Shown here one piece after another: positions 16,073 to 24,394 of a stretch of DNA of 64,000 nt. Both the position numbers and the translations under genes were made by a program. Positions within the stretch are counted from its first letter, which is position 1. Each line of letters starts with the position of its first letter. The stretch covers positions 62,001 to 126,000 of the forward strand of contig NZ_BORW01000011.1 of the NCBI RefSeq assembly GCF_018333375.1. The letters are read 5' to 3'. The notes beneath the pieces are model-generated. The model did no database searches, was not told the origin of the DNA, and saw only the letters and a list, made by a program, of their open reading frames with translations. This stretch comes from Paenibacillus cookii (GTDB taxonomy: Bacteria; Bacillota; Bacilli; Paenibacillales; Paenibacillaceae).

Positions 16073-16798
16073 ATGAAAGCAAAAAAAAATCCGGTGAATA
16101 AAATCGCCCAGAAAAAAGCCCAGAGGGAACAGCAGGAAAAGCGGATGAAACGGGTGATGTGGATCACGGGGGCCTGCATCGTCGTTTTGGTGGTGCTGCT
16201 GCTGGCCATCCGACCGTCGTCCCAAAAGGGGGATTTTGACTACAGCTCGCTCCCGGTGCTCGGCAATCCGGATGCGCCGGTCAAAATCGTGGAGATGGGC
16301 GACTACAAGTGTCCAAGCTGCCAATACTTCACGCAAGAGATTTCGCCTCAACTGAAGAAGGATTTCATCGACACGGGCAAAGCCGCCTTGTATTTCAGCA
16401 ATTATCTGATCATCAGTCCAAAAGGGGATTCCAATACCGCCGCTTTGGCCGCCCAGTCGGTGTTCCATCAGAACAAGGATGAATTTTGGAAGTATTACGA
16501 GGCGATTTACAGAAACCAAGGGGACGAGGCCACCGAATGGGCCACGCCGGATTTCCTCGTGAACCTCGCGCGCACGGAGAACATTAAGGTCGATTATGAC
16601 CAACTGCGCAAAGATATCGACGAAAAAACGTACCAAGAAGAAATCGACAGCCAAAACGCCTTGGCGCGGAAGCTCAACGTCATGAGCACGCCGACCGTGT
16701 TCGTCAACGGGGAAAAAGCGACCGAAAAAGCTTCCATGAACTATCCGGTGCTGAAGCCGTTTATCGAGAAAAAGCTGGCCGAACAAAATAAAGAATGA
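16073..16798 (+). CDS. bdbD: DsbA-like thiol-disulfide oxidoreductase (BdbD type)
   Basis: 241 residues: a basic N-terminus with one membrane anchor (about residues 29-46, VMWITGACIVVLVVLLLA), then a DsbA/thioredoxin domain outside the membrane. The active site is CPSC (MGDYKCPSCQYF) and the cis-proline loop reads MSTPTVFVNG. It introduces disulfides into exported proteins. The downstream gene encodes the matching DsbB/BdbC quinone-linked partner 30 bp away, so the two form the standard BdbD-BdbC pair. The ATG follows GAGAGGAGAGG. In Bacillus such pairs support competence and secreted enzymes. Confidence 0.93.
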   Translation: MKAKKNPVNKIAQKKAQREQQEKRMKRVMWITGACIVVLVVLLLAIRPSSQKGDFDYSSLPVLGNPDAPVKIVEMGDYKCPSCQYFTQEISPQLKKDFIDTGKAALYFSNYLIISPKGDSNTAALAAQSVFHQNKDEFWKYYEAIYRNQGDEATEWATPDFLVNLARTENIKVDYDQLRKDIDEKTYQEEIDSQNALARKLNVMSTPTVFVNGEKATEKASMNYPVLKPFIEKKLAEQNKE

Positions 16799-16828
16799 CG
16801 AATCTTTGAAGAAAAAGGAGTTAGAGCG

Positions 16829-17278
16829 ATGGGAGGCAATCGTTTCTTGGCGTCTATTCGCCCGTATGCCCTGTACATGGCGTGGATTGTATCCATCGTG
16901 GCTGCCGGCGGAAGCTTGTACTTAAGCGAAATCATGCATTACGAGCCATGCAAGCTGTGCTGGTTCCAGCGGATTTTCATGTATCCGGAGGTCATTCTGC
17001 TCGGGATCGCAAGCTACAAGAACGACCGCAAAATCATTCCCTATGCCATGACGCTCAGCATCATCGGGGGCTGCATCTCCATCTACCATTACCTGGAGCA
17101 GAAAATCCCTGCGCTGGCCAAAGCCCTTCCGTGCACCGTCGGGATACCGTGCAATTTCGATTACCTGAACTGGTTCGGATTCATCACGATTCCGCTCCTG
17201 GCATTGATCGCATTTATCCTGATCGTCCTGCTGCTGCTGGCTGGACGCGAGCCCAAGGAGGAAATGCAAGAAGCATAA
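16829..17278 (+). CDS. bdbC: Disulfide bond formation protein DsbB/BdbC
   Basis: 149 residues with four membrane segments. The first periplasm-side loop carries the quinone-linked pair CKLC (EPCKLCWFQRIFMYP), the second carries CTVGIPC, the two disulfides needed to pass electrons from BdbD to quinone. It follows bdbD by 30 bp with AAAGGAG 8-9 nt before the ATG, so they are one operon, ended by a strong terminator. Typical length for bacterial DsbB of the short Bacillus type (about 140). Confidence 0.95.
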   Translation: MGGNRFLASIRPYALYMAWIVSIVAAGGSLYLSEIMHYEPCKLCWFQRIFMYPEVILLGIASYKNDRKIIPYAMTLSIIGGCISIYHYLEQKIPALAKALPCTVGIPCNFDYLNWFGFITIPLLALIAFILIVLLLLAGREPKEEMQEA

Positions 17279-17287
17279 GCATCCGTC

Positions 17288-17335
17288 AAAAGCGCTTGCC
17301 CGAAACCGGAGATCCGGAAGGGGCAAGCGCTTTTT
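17288..17335 (+). terminator. Intrinsic terminator of bdbDC
   Basis: Stem AAAAGCGCTTGCCC (17288-17301) pairs with GGGCAAGCGCTTTT ending at 17334, followed by TTGCG. It lies 10 bp past the bdbC stop. Confidence 0.85.
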
Positions 17336-17537
17336 GCGTGCGGAGAATGCGGGCATGCCGTCATGGGAGGCGGGTATTAATCGGCCTTGCAAGGATGGAA
17401 CGACGGCTTGGAATTTTGCGCCCGATCGATGGGGTTCGAATGGTTGGGGCTCGCTTGCCGCAATAAGGCATCTTGATCGATATGGGGCTCAAGGTGTACA
17501 GTGGATGGTGATATTTTGCGTGTAAGGAGGAAATGCC

Positions 17538-18158
17538 GTGCCATACAGCTGCGAAGGAAACATCCCTGAGCTGGAGGGGGAACGGGTCGTGTTGCGCCGC
17601 CTTGCCGCGCGGGACGCGCAGGCGATGTTCGAATGCTGGTCCGATCCGGAAGTCAGGCGTTTTGCGGATCTTCCCCGCATGCCGGACGCCGCGGCGGCGG
17701 CGGAACTGATCGGCCTCCTCAACCGCCTGGCCTTGACGGACGACAGCTTGCGGTGGGGGATTCAGGCGCCGGACGGCAGCATCATCGGCAGCTGCGGGTT
17801 GAACTGGTGGCAGCTTGAAGGAGCCTACCGCGGAGAAATCGGCTGCGAGCTGTCCCGGCCTTTTTGGGGCGGGGGTTACATGCGGGAGGCGATCGGCCTT
17901 GTCATCGATTATGCTATGGAGGAGATGGGCCTGAACCGGCTCGAAGCGCTGACCGATCCCCGCAATGACCGTGCCGGGCGGCTGTTCCGCGCCCTCGGAT
18001 TTACGCTGGAGGGGCGGCTCCGCCAGTATCGCCATACGGACCAGGGCTTCGTCGATGCCGATATGCATGCCATGCTGCGCCGGGATTGGGAGAAGTTCCG
18101 GACAGGACCGGCATCAAGGGGAAATCGGGGGGACAAACAAGATGATCGCATTTCATAA
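17538..18158 (+). CDS. GNAT N-acetyltransferase, RimJ/RimL type
   Basis: 206 residues with the GNAT fold of the RimL/SpeG group: GERVVLRRLAARDAQAMFECWSDPEV at the start, IIGSCGLNWW, the acetyl-CoA loop GCELSRPFWGGGYMREA, and RAGRLFRALGFTLEGRLRQY. These enzymes acetylate protein N-termini or small amines or antibiotics; the acceptor is unknown here. Start is GTG at 17538 with AAGGAGG 7 nt upstream. Its last 17 nt overlap the start of the ECF T-subunit gene, so it may be the first gene of that transporter operon. A functional tie to vitamin uptake is possible but not shown. Confidence 0.88.
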   Translation: MPYSCEGNIPELEGERVVLRRLAARDAQAMFECWSDPEVRRFADLPRMPDAAAAAELIGLLNRLALTDDSLRWGIQAPDGSIIGSCGLNWWQLEGAYRGEIGCELSRPFWGGGYMREAIGLVIDYAMEEMGLNRLEALTDPRNDRAGRLFRALGFTLEGRLRQYRHTDQGFVDADMHAMLRRDWEKFRTGPASRGNRGDKQDDRIS

Positions 18159-18912
18159 ACAACCGTCGCTGCTGCACCGTACCGATCCGCTAGGCAAGCT
18201 GGTGCTGCTGTTCTGCATCGCGCTGCTGACGATGAGGTTTCACTCTTCGCTCGGACAAGCGCTGCTGCTTGCTGCCGTGTTCGCATTGGCGAGATGGGCG
18301 GGAGGCATGCCATGGAAGAAGCAGGCGAAAGCGCTGGCGATCCTGCTGGGTTTCGCGGTTCCGTATTTTATCGTGACGCTGCTTACGGCTGCGGGAGAAC
18401 ATGTGTTTATACAGTTTGGGCCGCTTGGGCTCACAACGGAGGCTTTGGATTCGGCAGGATCGGTTACGGTGCGCATGTTTACCGTCTTTCTGTCGTCATA
18501 CGTCTTCATGTTTACGACCGATCCGCGCGACATGGTGGTATCGTTGACGACGCGGCTGCGGATTCCGTACCGGTTTGCGTTCGGATTATCGATGGCGCTA
18601 ACCTTTTTGCCTCTGCTGCAGGAGGAAGGAAGAAGCATTTCCGCAGCCCATCAAGTCAGGGGCGGGGGAGCGCCGGAAGGCCTTCGGGGGCGGCTGCGCT
18701 GGTGGCTGACGTTTATTTCGGCGGTCATGCACAACGCGCTGCGGCGGATTCAGCAGACGGCCGGGGCGATGGAGGCCAAAGGCTTCGGGGCATATCCCGA
18801 CCGGACGTTTGTCCGGGAAAGCATGCCGCTCGGACGGGGGATCGTCCTGGCGGGGACGGCGGTCGCGCTTACTGCGTTTTTATGGTGGTTTATTCACATT
18901 GTTAACCTTTGA
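18142..18912 (+). CDS. ecfT: ECF transporter transmembrane T component
   Basis: 256 residues with about five membrane helices, matching EcfT/CbiQ proteins that couple the ATPases to a substrate-binding S protein. The two coupling helices carry the usual Ala-X-Gly signatures, SAAHQVRGGG and AMEAKGFG. It starts inside the end of the GNAT gene (GGGGGG 9 nt upstream) and is followed by the S component and the fused ATPase, the order T-S-A. The layout corresponds to the YkoC-YkoE-YkoD system of Bacillus, thought to import hydroxymethylpyrimidine or thiamine-related compounds. No TPP riboswitch is visible upstream. Confidence 0.9.
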   Translation: MIAFHKQPSLLHRTDPLGKLVLLFCIALLTMRFHSSLGQALLLAAVFALARWAGGMPWKKQAKALAILLGFAVPYFIVTLLTAAGEHVFIQFGPLGLTTEALDSAGSVTVRMFTVFLSSYVFMFTTDPRDMVVSLTTRLRIPYRFAFGLSMALTFLPLLQEEGRSISAAHQVRGGGAPEGLRGRLRWWLTFISAVMHNALRRIQQTAGAMEAKGFGAYPDRTFVRESMPLGRGIVLAGTAVALTAFLWWFIHIVNL

Positions 18913-18993
18913 CGAAAATTGTGGTTGACGTTAACGGGCGGACAAGGCAAAATAACAAGGTAAAGCCATTTTTAGATTAGGAGTTGACACGGA

Positions 18994-19611
18994 ATGGAAA
19001 CCTCATCAAAATCAAAGAGAAACCGCCTTTCTTTTACCACATTGGATATCGTGCTCATGGCCATGCTGGCTACAGCCAATGCTGTATTGACCTTTTATTT
19101 GTCTTATATCAATAAAATGCTGAACAGCCTGGGCGGCCCTGTAGCGACATCGACCATCGTCGGGGTGTACATGGTTTACGGCCTGCTCGCGTATTATATT
19201 ATCCGCAAGCCGGGCACGGCTGCCATAACCTACGGCATCGGCGGAGCCATCCAGTGCTTTGTGGGAACGACTTACGGCATCGCGTCCGCGATCGTGGCGG
19301 CGCTTTGCTACATGGTGGCGGCGGAAGCCGTTTTTGCGCTTTCGCGCTACAAACGCTGGGGGACGGGCATGATGATGCTTGCCGGCGGAGCGATGGTTCC
19401 TTTGTGGTTCGTATGCGCAGCCAATATGTTCGGTTACACGGCGTGGAGCTGGCAGGTGCTGGCGCTGACGCTCGTGATGCGTCTTATAAGCGGTATCGTG
19501 CTTTGCGGTTTATTGACCAAAATGCTTGGGGACATGCTTCAGCGCAGCGGACTTCTGCGGCGGTTTGCCATCGGAGGGAAGAGAGCCGAGCATGCGCCCG
19601 ATATCCATTAA
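18994..19611 (+). CDS. ECF transporter S component, YkoE-like
   Basis: 205 residues with about six membrane helices (LDIVLMAMLATANAVLTFYLSYINKML; VATSTIVGVYMVYGLLAYYII; GIGGAIQCFVGTTYG). The pattern matches YkoE, the substrate-specific component associated with hydroxymethylpyrimidine/thiamine uptake. It is 81 bp after the T gene and its end overlaps the ATPase gene by 20 nt, so the three are made together. AGGAG lies 11 nt before the ATG. A TTGACG in the 81-bp gap could be part of an internal promoter. The vitamin is inferred from family only. Confidence 0.82.
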   Translation: METSSKSKRNRLSFTTLDIVLMAMLATANAVLTFYLSYINKMLNSLGGPVATSTIVGVYMVYGLLAYYIIRKPGTAAITYGIGGAIQCFVGTTYGIASAIVAALCYMVAAEAVFALSRYKRWGTGMMMLAGGAMVPLWFVCAANMFGYTAWSWQVLALTLVMRLISGIVLCGLLTKMLGDMLQRSGLLRRFAIGGKRAEHAPDIH

Positions 19612-21124
19612 TTGTTCGAATCTAACCTACTATTATGATGACGAGCGGGAACCCGCGCTGCGGGAGGTGACCCTGTCGATTCCGGAAGGGGAATGGACGG
19701 CGGTCGTCGGACCCGGCGGCAGCGGCAAGTCCACGCTGTGCCAGCTGCTGAGCGGATATTTGCCGCGAAGCGGCGGGGGCACGAGAAAAGGGCGGCTGGA
19801 GCTGGCCGGGCTGGACCCGGCCGAAGCGGCCATCGCCGACGTCGCGCAGCTGTGCGGCATCGTGTTCCAGGACCCGGACGCGCAGCTGGTCCAGGGGACG
19901 CCCGGGGATGAAGCCGCCTTCGGCCCGGAGAATCTGCGGGTGCCGCCGCTGGAAATCGAGCGGCGGGTAGAGGAGGCGCTGGCGGCGGTGGAGCTGTCGG
20001 AACGCCGCCACTCGCCGGTGCGCGAGCTGTCCGGGGGACAGCGCCAGCGCACGGCCATCGCCGCGGTGCTTGCCCTGCGCCCCCGCATCGTCGTGTTCGA
20101 CGACGCCGGGGCCAGCCTGGATCCCGCGGCGCAGAAGCAGTTCGTGCAGCTTTGCCGCAAGCTGCACGCGGAAGGCCGGACGCTCGTGACCGCGTCCGGC
20201 CGCTTCGACGATGCCGCGCGCTCCGCAGGGCGCGTCATCGTCCTGGACGGCGGCCGCGTCGTGCTGGACGGGCCGCCGCGGCAGCTGCTGCGCGAGAGCC
20301 GGGAGCGGCTCGCGCAGCTCGGGCTGCTGCCCCCTTGGGAGGGGGCAGCGACGCAGGCGGGTCCGGCCATCGGCCCGGACCCGCGGGGCGCGGCGCCTCG
20401 CAGCGCGGCGCCGCCCGGGGCTGCCGCGGGCTCCGGCAGCCTGCTCCAGATCGACCGGCTGAGCTACGCCTATGCCGGCGCCGCAGCCCCGGCGCTTCAT
20501 GAGACCAGCTTCGTCATGAAGCCGGGGGAATGGGGCATCGTCACCGGGGAGAACGGTTCCGGCAAGACGACGTTGACGCGCCTGCTGATGGGACTGCTGC
20601 CGGTGCCGCCGGGCTCGGTGTACTGGGAAGGCGAAGATGTCGCTGCATGGCGCGTGTCGCAGCGGGCGACCCGGATCGGCTACGTTTTTCAGCAGCCGGA
20701 GCATCAGTTTGTCGCCCATACGGTATGGGACGAGCTGGTGTACGGACTTGGCCGGACAAAAGGCGAACCGTCCGAGCCGACCGCCGCTCAGCGTGAAACG
20801 GCCGAAGCGCTGCTTAGGACCGCGGGATTGGAAGGAAAACGCGGCGCCTCCCCTTACATGCTGAGCCAAGGGGAAAAAAAGCTGCTCAGCATCATCGGCC
20901 AATTCGTCCATCCCAAGGCGTTGTACATTTTGGACGAACCGACGTCCGGGATCGACTTTGGGGCCGCCGAACGGGTGCTCAGGTTATGCCGGGAGAAAAC
21001 GGCGGCCGGCGCGGCCGTGCTGATGATCACGCATGATCCCGATTTGGCGGAGAGGGAAGCCTCGTTTATGCTCAGGCTTTCTCCGCATCAAGCCGCCGAT
21101 TTCCGGCGGCTCGGGCCGGCGTAA
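19592..21124 (+). CDS. Fused double ATPase of the ECF transporter (EcfA-EcfA'), asymmetric
   Basis: 510 residues, two ABC ATPase domains in one chain joined by an Ala/Pro/Gly-rich linker (about 252-283). Domain 1: Walker A GPGGSGKST (40-48), signature LSGGQ (146-150), Walker B VVFDD (167-171). Domain 2: Walker A GENGSGKTT (319-327), signature LSQGE (424-428), Walker B ILDEP with Glu449, H-loop His481. In domain 1 the catalytic Glu is Asp171 and the H-loop His is replaced (TASGR, Ser202). The complete site therefore pairs domain 2 with the domain 1 signature; the other is degenerate. The ATG at 19592 overlaps the S gene. It powers the T-S complex. The very high GC of the linker codes protein and is not a frameshift. 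Confidence 0.92.
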   Translation: MRPISINCSNLTYYYDDEREPALREVTLSIPEGEWTAVVGPGGSGKSTLCQLLSGYLPRSGGGTRKGRLELAGLDPAEAAIADVAQLCGIVFQDPDAQLVQGTPGDEAAFGPENLRVPPLEIERRVEEALAAVELSERRHSPVRELSGGQRQRTAIAAVLALRPRIVVFDDAGASLDPAAQKQFVQLCRKLHAEGRTLVTASGRFDDAARSAGRVIVLDGGRVVLDGPPRQLLRESRERLAQLGLLPPWEGAATQAGPAIGPDPRGAAPRSAAPPGAAAGSGSLLQIDRLSYAYAGAAAPALHETSFVMKPGEWGIVTGENGSGKTTLTRLLMGLLPVPPGSVYWEGEDVAAWRVSQRATRIGYVFQQPEHQFVAHTVWDELVYGLGRTKGEPSEPTAAQRETAEALLRTAGLEGKRGASPYMLSQGEKKLLSIIGQFVHPKALYILDEPTSGIDFGAAERVLRLCREKTAAGAAVLMITHDPDLAEREASFMLRLSPHQAADFRRLGPA

Positions 21125-21168
21125 GGCCCTTCCGGCGGTTTCTGCCTCGTCATCTGGAAAGGAAACCC

Positions 21169-22689
21169 ATGTCTGATAACGCTGGCGTTCAACTTGCCAA
21201 ACGCAAATATATTCTGATCGGTATTTTGGTATCGACGTTTCTGTCGGCGATCGAAGGAACGGTGACGGGTCCGGCAGGCCCGGCGATCATCGGCAGCTTC
21301 GGAGGCATGAAGCTCCTCAGCTGGATTTTTACCGCCTTCCTGCTGACGATGGCCGTTTCGACGCCGATTTTCGGCAAAGTCAGCGACCTGTACGGACGCA
21401 AGCCGGTATTCCAAATCGGCTCGCTGCTGTTCGTGCTCGGTTCGCTGCTTTGCAGCTTTTCGCAAAACATGGAGCAGCTCATCCTGTTCCGGGCGATCCA
21501 GGGGATCGGAGCCGGAGCCATCGTTCCGGTCACGTTCACCATCATCGGCGACGTGTACCGGATCGAGGAGCGCGCCAAAATCCAAGGGCTGATCAGCTCG
21601 GTATGGGGCATTTCCTCGCTGATCGGCCCGCTTGTCGGCGGCTATTTCGTCGACTATTTGAACTGGCGCTGGATATTCGGCTTTAACGTTCCGTTCGGCA
21701 TCGTTTCCATGTGGCTTATCGCCCGTTATTTCCATGAAAGCCGGGACAAGCGGGAGAAGGTGTCCGTCGACGTGGCCGGCGCGGCGGCATTTACGGTCGG
21801 CATGACCGCGTTGTTGTTTGCGCTCGCAACGGGCGGGCAATATTTCAGCTGGAGCTCGCCGCTGCTCATCGGATGTTTTGTTTTGGCGGCCGTGCTTCTT
21901 GTCGCCTTCGTTTGGATTGAAAACCGCGCGGCCGAACCGATGCTGCCCCTCAAGCTGTTCCGCATCCGCGACATTTCGGTGTCCACGGTGGCCAGCATTT
22001 TGACCAGCGCGCTCCTGATCGGGTTAACCACCTATACTCCGCTTTGGATCCAGGGCGTCATGGGCAAAAACGCGACGCTGTCGGGGCTGACGATGGCTCC
22101 GATGTCGATCGGCTGGCTGTTCGGCTCGGTGTTCGGAAGCCGGCTGATCCTGACGGCAGGCTCGCGCAAAACGAGCGCCATCGGCCTTGCCGGCATCGTG
22201 ATCGGCGCAGCGGGACTGGCTTGGATGAACGGACAAACCCCGCATTATGTGCTGCTGATTTTTACCTTCATCTATGGTTTGGGTTTCGGTTACTCGACCA
22301 CCGTGTTTACGATCATCGCCCAATCCTCGGTCGGATATTCGCTGCGCGGCGCTTCGACTGCGCTGAACACGTTCGTCCGTTCCTTGGGACAGACGGTCGG
22401 CGTTGCCGTGTTCGGAACGTTTATCAATCTGAGCATGGCCAGCCGGATTGCGAGTCAGCCGGGTCTCGAGCATGTAGGCCAGGAGGACGTGAACCGGCTG
22501 CTGACGCCGGAAGGCGGCGCCGATATGCCGCAGGAAATATGGAATCAGCTGAAGCATGTGTTGGAAGGAAGCCTTCATTCGCTGTACATCGTGATGGGAG
22601 TCATTGCGGTGATCAGCCTGATTTCCGTCCTGGCGCTGCGCAATACGGTGCCATCGCCGGAAGAGGATGCGGAAACGGAAAAAGCCTGA
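21169..22689 (+). CDS. MFS multidrug exporter, DHA2 (14-TM, EmrB/QacA) family
   Basis: 506 residues with about 14 membrane segments. Motif A is GKVSDLYGRKPVF after TM2, motif C-like glycine-rich sequence is LIGPLVGGYFVDYLNWRWIF in TM5 (typical of drug/H+ antiporters), and TM1 has the family's STFLSAIEGTVTGPAGPAI. It probably expels drugs or other amphiphiles with the proton gradient. It lies 44 bp after the ECF ATPase and ends at its own terminator. The convergent MarR gene could be its regulator, but that gene is on the other side and also near ecsAB. TM1 has Glu where many relatives have Asp (IEGTV for LDxTV). Confidence 0.9.
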   Translation: MSDNAGVQLAKRKYILIGILVSTFLSAIEGTVTGPAGPAIIGSFGGMKLLSWIFTAFLLTMAVSTPIFGKVSDLYGRKPVFQIGSLLFVLGSLLCSFSQNMEQLILFRAIQGIGAGAIVPVTFTIIGDVYRIEERAKIQGLISSVWGISSLIGPLVGGYFVDYLNWRWIFGFNVPFGIVSMWLIARYFHESRDKREKVSVDVAGAAAFTVGMTALLFALATGGQYFSWSSPLLIGCFVLAAVLLVAFVWIENRAAEPMLPLKLFRIRDISVSTVASILTSALLIGLTTYTPLWIQGVMGKNATLSGLTMAPMSIGWLFGSVFGSRLILTAGSRKTSAIGLAGIVIGAAGLAWMNGQTPHYVLLIFTFIYGLGFGYSTTVFTIIAQSSVGYSLRGASTALNTFVRSLGQTVGVAVFGTFINLSMASRIASQPGLEHVGQEDVNRLLTPEGGADMPQEIWNQLKHVLEGSLHSLYIVMGVIAVISLISVLALRNTVPSPEEDAETEKA

Positions 22690-22723
22690 TTGTCAAGATC
22701 GGATGACCAACTAAAAGGCACGG

Positions 22724-22764
22724 CACCCCATGGGAGATGTTTTTTAACCCAGGGGTGTTTTTTT
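22724..22764 (+). terminator. Intrinsic terminator of the DHA2 exporter gene
   Basis: CACCCCATGGG (22724-22734) pairs with CCCAGGGGTG (22748-22757) with one bulge, followed by seven T. Confidence 0.7.
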
Positions 22765-22846
22765 GTGTTTTCAGGTTGTTCCGCAAAACCGCGGGAGCGG
22801 TTGCAAAAGCAGCGAGGGTCCGAAAAACCTTCACTTTCGGATGCGG

Positions 22847-23314
22847 TTAGGTTTGCCCTCCGGGCATCAGCTTTTCGGCTTGCATCCCCATCTTCTTAAG
22901 CAGGCGGATCAGCTCCGCCTTTTCTTCGCCGTTCAGGCCGCTAAAGGCGTGGTCGATCCGGCCGGCGTATCGGGGATACAGCTCGCGCATCAACGCTTCG
23001 CCTTCCGGCGTGAGCTCCACGTAGATGACGCGGCGGTCGTTTGAGCAAGGTCTGCGGTAAATGCATCCGCGTTTTTCTAGCTTGTCGATGACATACGTGA
23101 CGTTGCCGCTTTGAAGGAGGAGGCTGGAGCCGATTTGCTGGATGGGATGCGCTCCTTTGCAGTACAGCATTTCCATGACGGCAAAGGCAGTAGGATGGAA
23201 CCCTTCGGACTTTGCGCCGATCGCGGCATGTTCGCTGACGCTTTTGAAGCTTTTGGCGAACGCCCGGTACAGCTGCATAGATAACTCGGTATCGCGTTCC
23301 TGTGCGTGAATCAT
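22847..23314 (-). CDS. MarR-family transcriptional regulator
   Basis: 155 residues with the MarR winged helix: HPTAFAVMEMLYCKGAHPIQQIG, the recognition helix LLLQSGNVTYVIDKLEKRG, and the wing RRPCSNDRRVIYVELTPEG. Two cysteines (MLYCKG; RRPCSN) could sense oxidants, as in HypR/OhrR-like members, but this is a guess. It is convergent with the DHA2 exporter and divergent from ecsAB. The 300-bp divergent region contains palindromic segments (GTAT...TGTAGTTACA...ATAC at 23371-23390, and GGATTGTG/CACAATCC arms at 23396-23430) that could be its sites. Confidence 0.85.
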   Translation of the reverse strand: MIHAQERDTELSMQLYRAFAKSFKSVSEHAAIGAKSEGFHPTAFAVMEMLYCKGAHPIQQIGSSLLLQSGNVTYVIDKLEKRGCIYRRPCSNDRRVIYVELTPEGEALMRELYPRYAGRIDHAFSGLNGEEKAELIRLLKKMGMQAEKLMPGGQT

Positions 23315-23370
23315 GATACAATCCCGCCTTTTGTTTTATATTTTTATGAAACATAACCGCAGTCTGATCC

Positions 23371-23430
23371 GTATTGTAGTTACATCATACCTTTCGGATT
23401 GTGCGAAAAACATGTCATTTGTCACAATCC
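23371..23430. promoter_or_regulatory. Inverted repeats between marR and ecsA, candidate operators
   Basis: Two dyads lie 57-116 bp upstream of the MarR start: TGTAGTTACA flanked by GTAT and ATAC (23371-23390), and 8-bp perfect arms GGATTGTG / CACAATCC separated by 19 bp (23396-23403, 23423-23430). MarR proteins often repress their own promoter through such sites. No direct evidence links them. Confidence 0.3.
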
Positions 23431-23613
23431 ATCAACTTTGAAACGTTAAAATTTACGGTAAATCCTGTTTCAGCCGGAGGAGGGTCCGGATCAAGGAGTA
23501 CGGAAGGGCAGATCCGGCCAAGTTTCCGTTTGGAGCGAGGTCGTTGCGGCCGTCTTTCGGGGCGGCGGAGGAATGTGCGGAAGCTGCTTTTTTTGGGGGA
23601 GGAGAGAAACGGC

Positions 23614-24333
23614 ATGGACATGGAAAGCGCGGAACAACCGCTGCTGGACGTTGAAATAGAGGAAGCGGGATACGAGGAAGGACATCCGAAGATCCGCCGT
23701 ATCGCTTTTCGGGTGTATGCCGGCGAGCTGCTCGGGCTGATCGGCCCGAACGGGGCCGGCAAAAGCACGACGATCAAAACGCTGCTGGGGCTGCTGAAAT
23801 ACGCCAAAAGCCGGATTTCGTTTTTCGGCGGTTCGGGAAGGTATGCTTACATCCCCGAGCAGCCGGTGTTCCACGACGATTTGACGCTGTGGGAGCATAT
23901 GGATTTGGCCGCGGCCGTTTACGGTCTCGACTACGAAAGGTTTTGCGGGGAAGCGGAAAGGCTGCTGCGCCAATTCGGCATGGAGGAGGTCAAACATGAC
24001 CTGCCGGGAGGCTTCTCCAAAGGGATGAAGCAGAAAATGATGCTGATGCTCGGATTTTTGAGCGAACCGGACGTGTACATCGTGGACGAGCCGTTTATCG
24101 GGCTGGATCCGCGCGCGACCAAGGATTTTCTGCGGCTGCTGGACGAGGAGCGCGCACGCGGCGCGGCGGTGCTGATGTCCACGCATGTGCTGGATACGGC
24201 CGAAAGAATCTGCGACAGATTCGTCATGATCGCCGGCGGCAGGACGGTAGCCGAAGGGACGCTGGCGGACATCCGCGATACGGCCGGGCTGCCCGAAGCG
24301 TCGCTGTTCGACTGCTTCGATTCGCTGACGTAA
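23614..24333 (+). CDS. ecsA: ABC transporter ATPase, EcsA type
   Basis: 239 residues, one ABC ATPase: Walker A GPNGAGKST (in LLGLIGPNGAGKSTTIKTLL), Q-loop YIPEQPVFHDDLTLWEH, a signature FSKGMKQKMMLM typical of EcsA, Walker B VYIVDEPFIGLDP, and the H-loop MSTHVLD. The ATG at 23614 has GGGGGAGGAGAG upstream; the longer frame to 23401 has no domain content. EcsAB affects secretion, competence, biofilm and regulated membrane proteolysis in Bacillus; the transported molecule is not known. Only 61 bp separate it from ecsB. Confidence 0.9.
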   Translation: MDMESAEQPLLDVEIEEAGYEEGHPKIRRIAFRVYAGELLGLIGPNGAGKSTTIKTLLGLLKYAKSRISFFGGSGRYAYIPEQPVFHDDLTLWEHMDLAAAVYGLDYERFCGEAERLLRQFGMEEVKHDLPGGFSKGMKQKMMLMLGFLSEPDVYIVDEPFIGLDPRATKDFLRLLDEERARGAAVLMSTHVLDTAERICDRFVMIAGGRTVAEGTLADIRDTAGLPEASLFDCFDSLT

Positions 24334-24394
24334 CGCTTCGTTTCCGGGAAGAGGGGCCGTGGGGGCCATTTTTTCGGAAAGAAAGGACTATACG

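Noticed and set aside
17338..18993. TPP riboswitch for the YkoE-type ECF transporter
   Set aside because: I looked upstream of the GNAT gene and of the S component for the CTGAGA core and paired arms and found neither.
20340..20450. Possible frameshift in the ECF ATPase gene at its extremely GC-rich middle
   Set aside because: The frame stays open and encodes an Ala/Pro/Gly linker between two complete ABC domains.
19622..20911. 429-codon minus-strand frame across the ECF ATPase gene
   Set aside because: Shadow in a very GC-rich stretch; both ABC domains read correctly on the plus strand.
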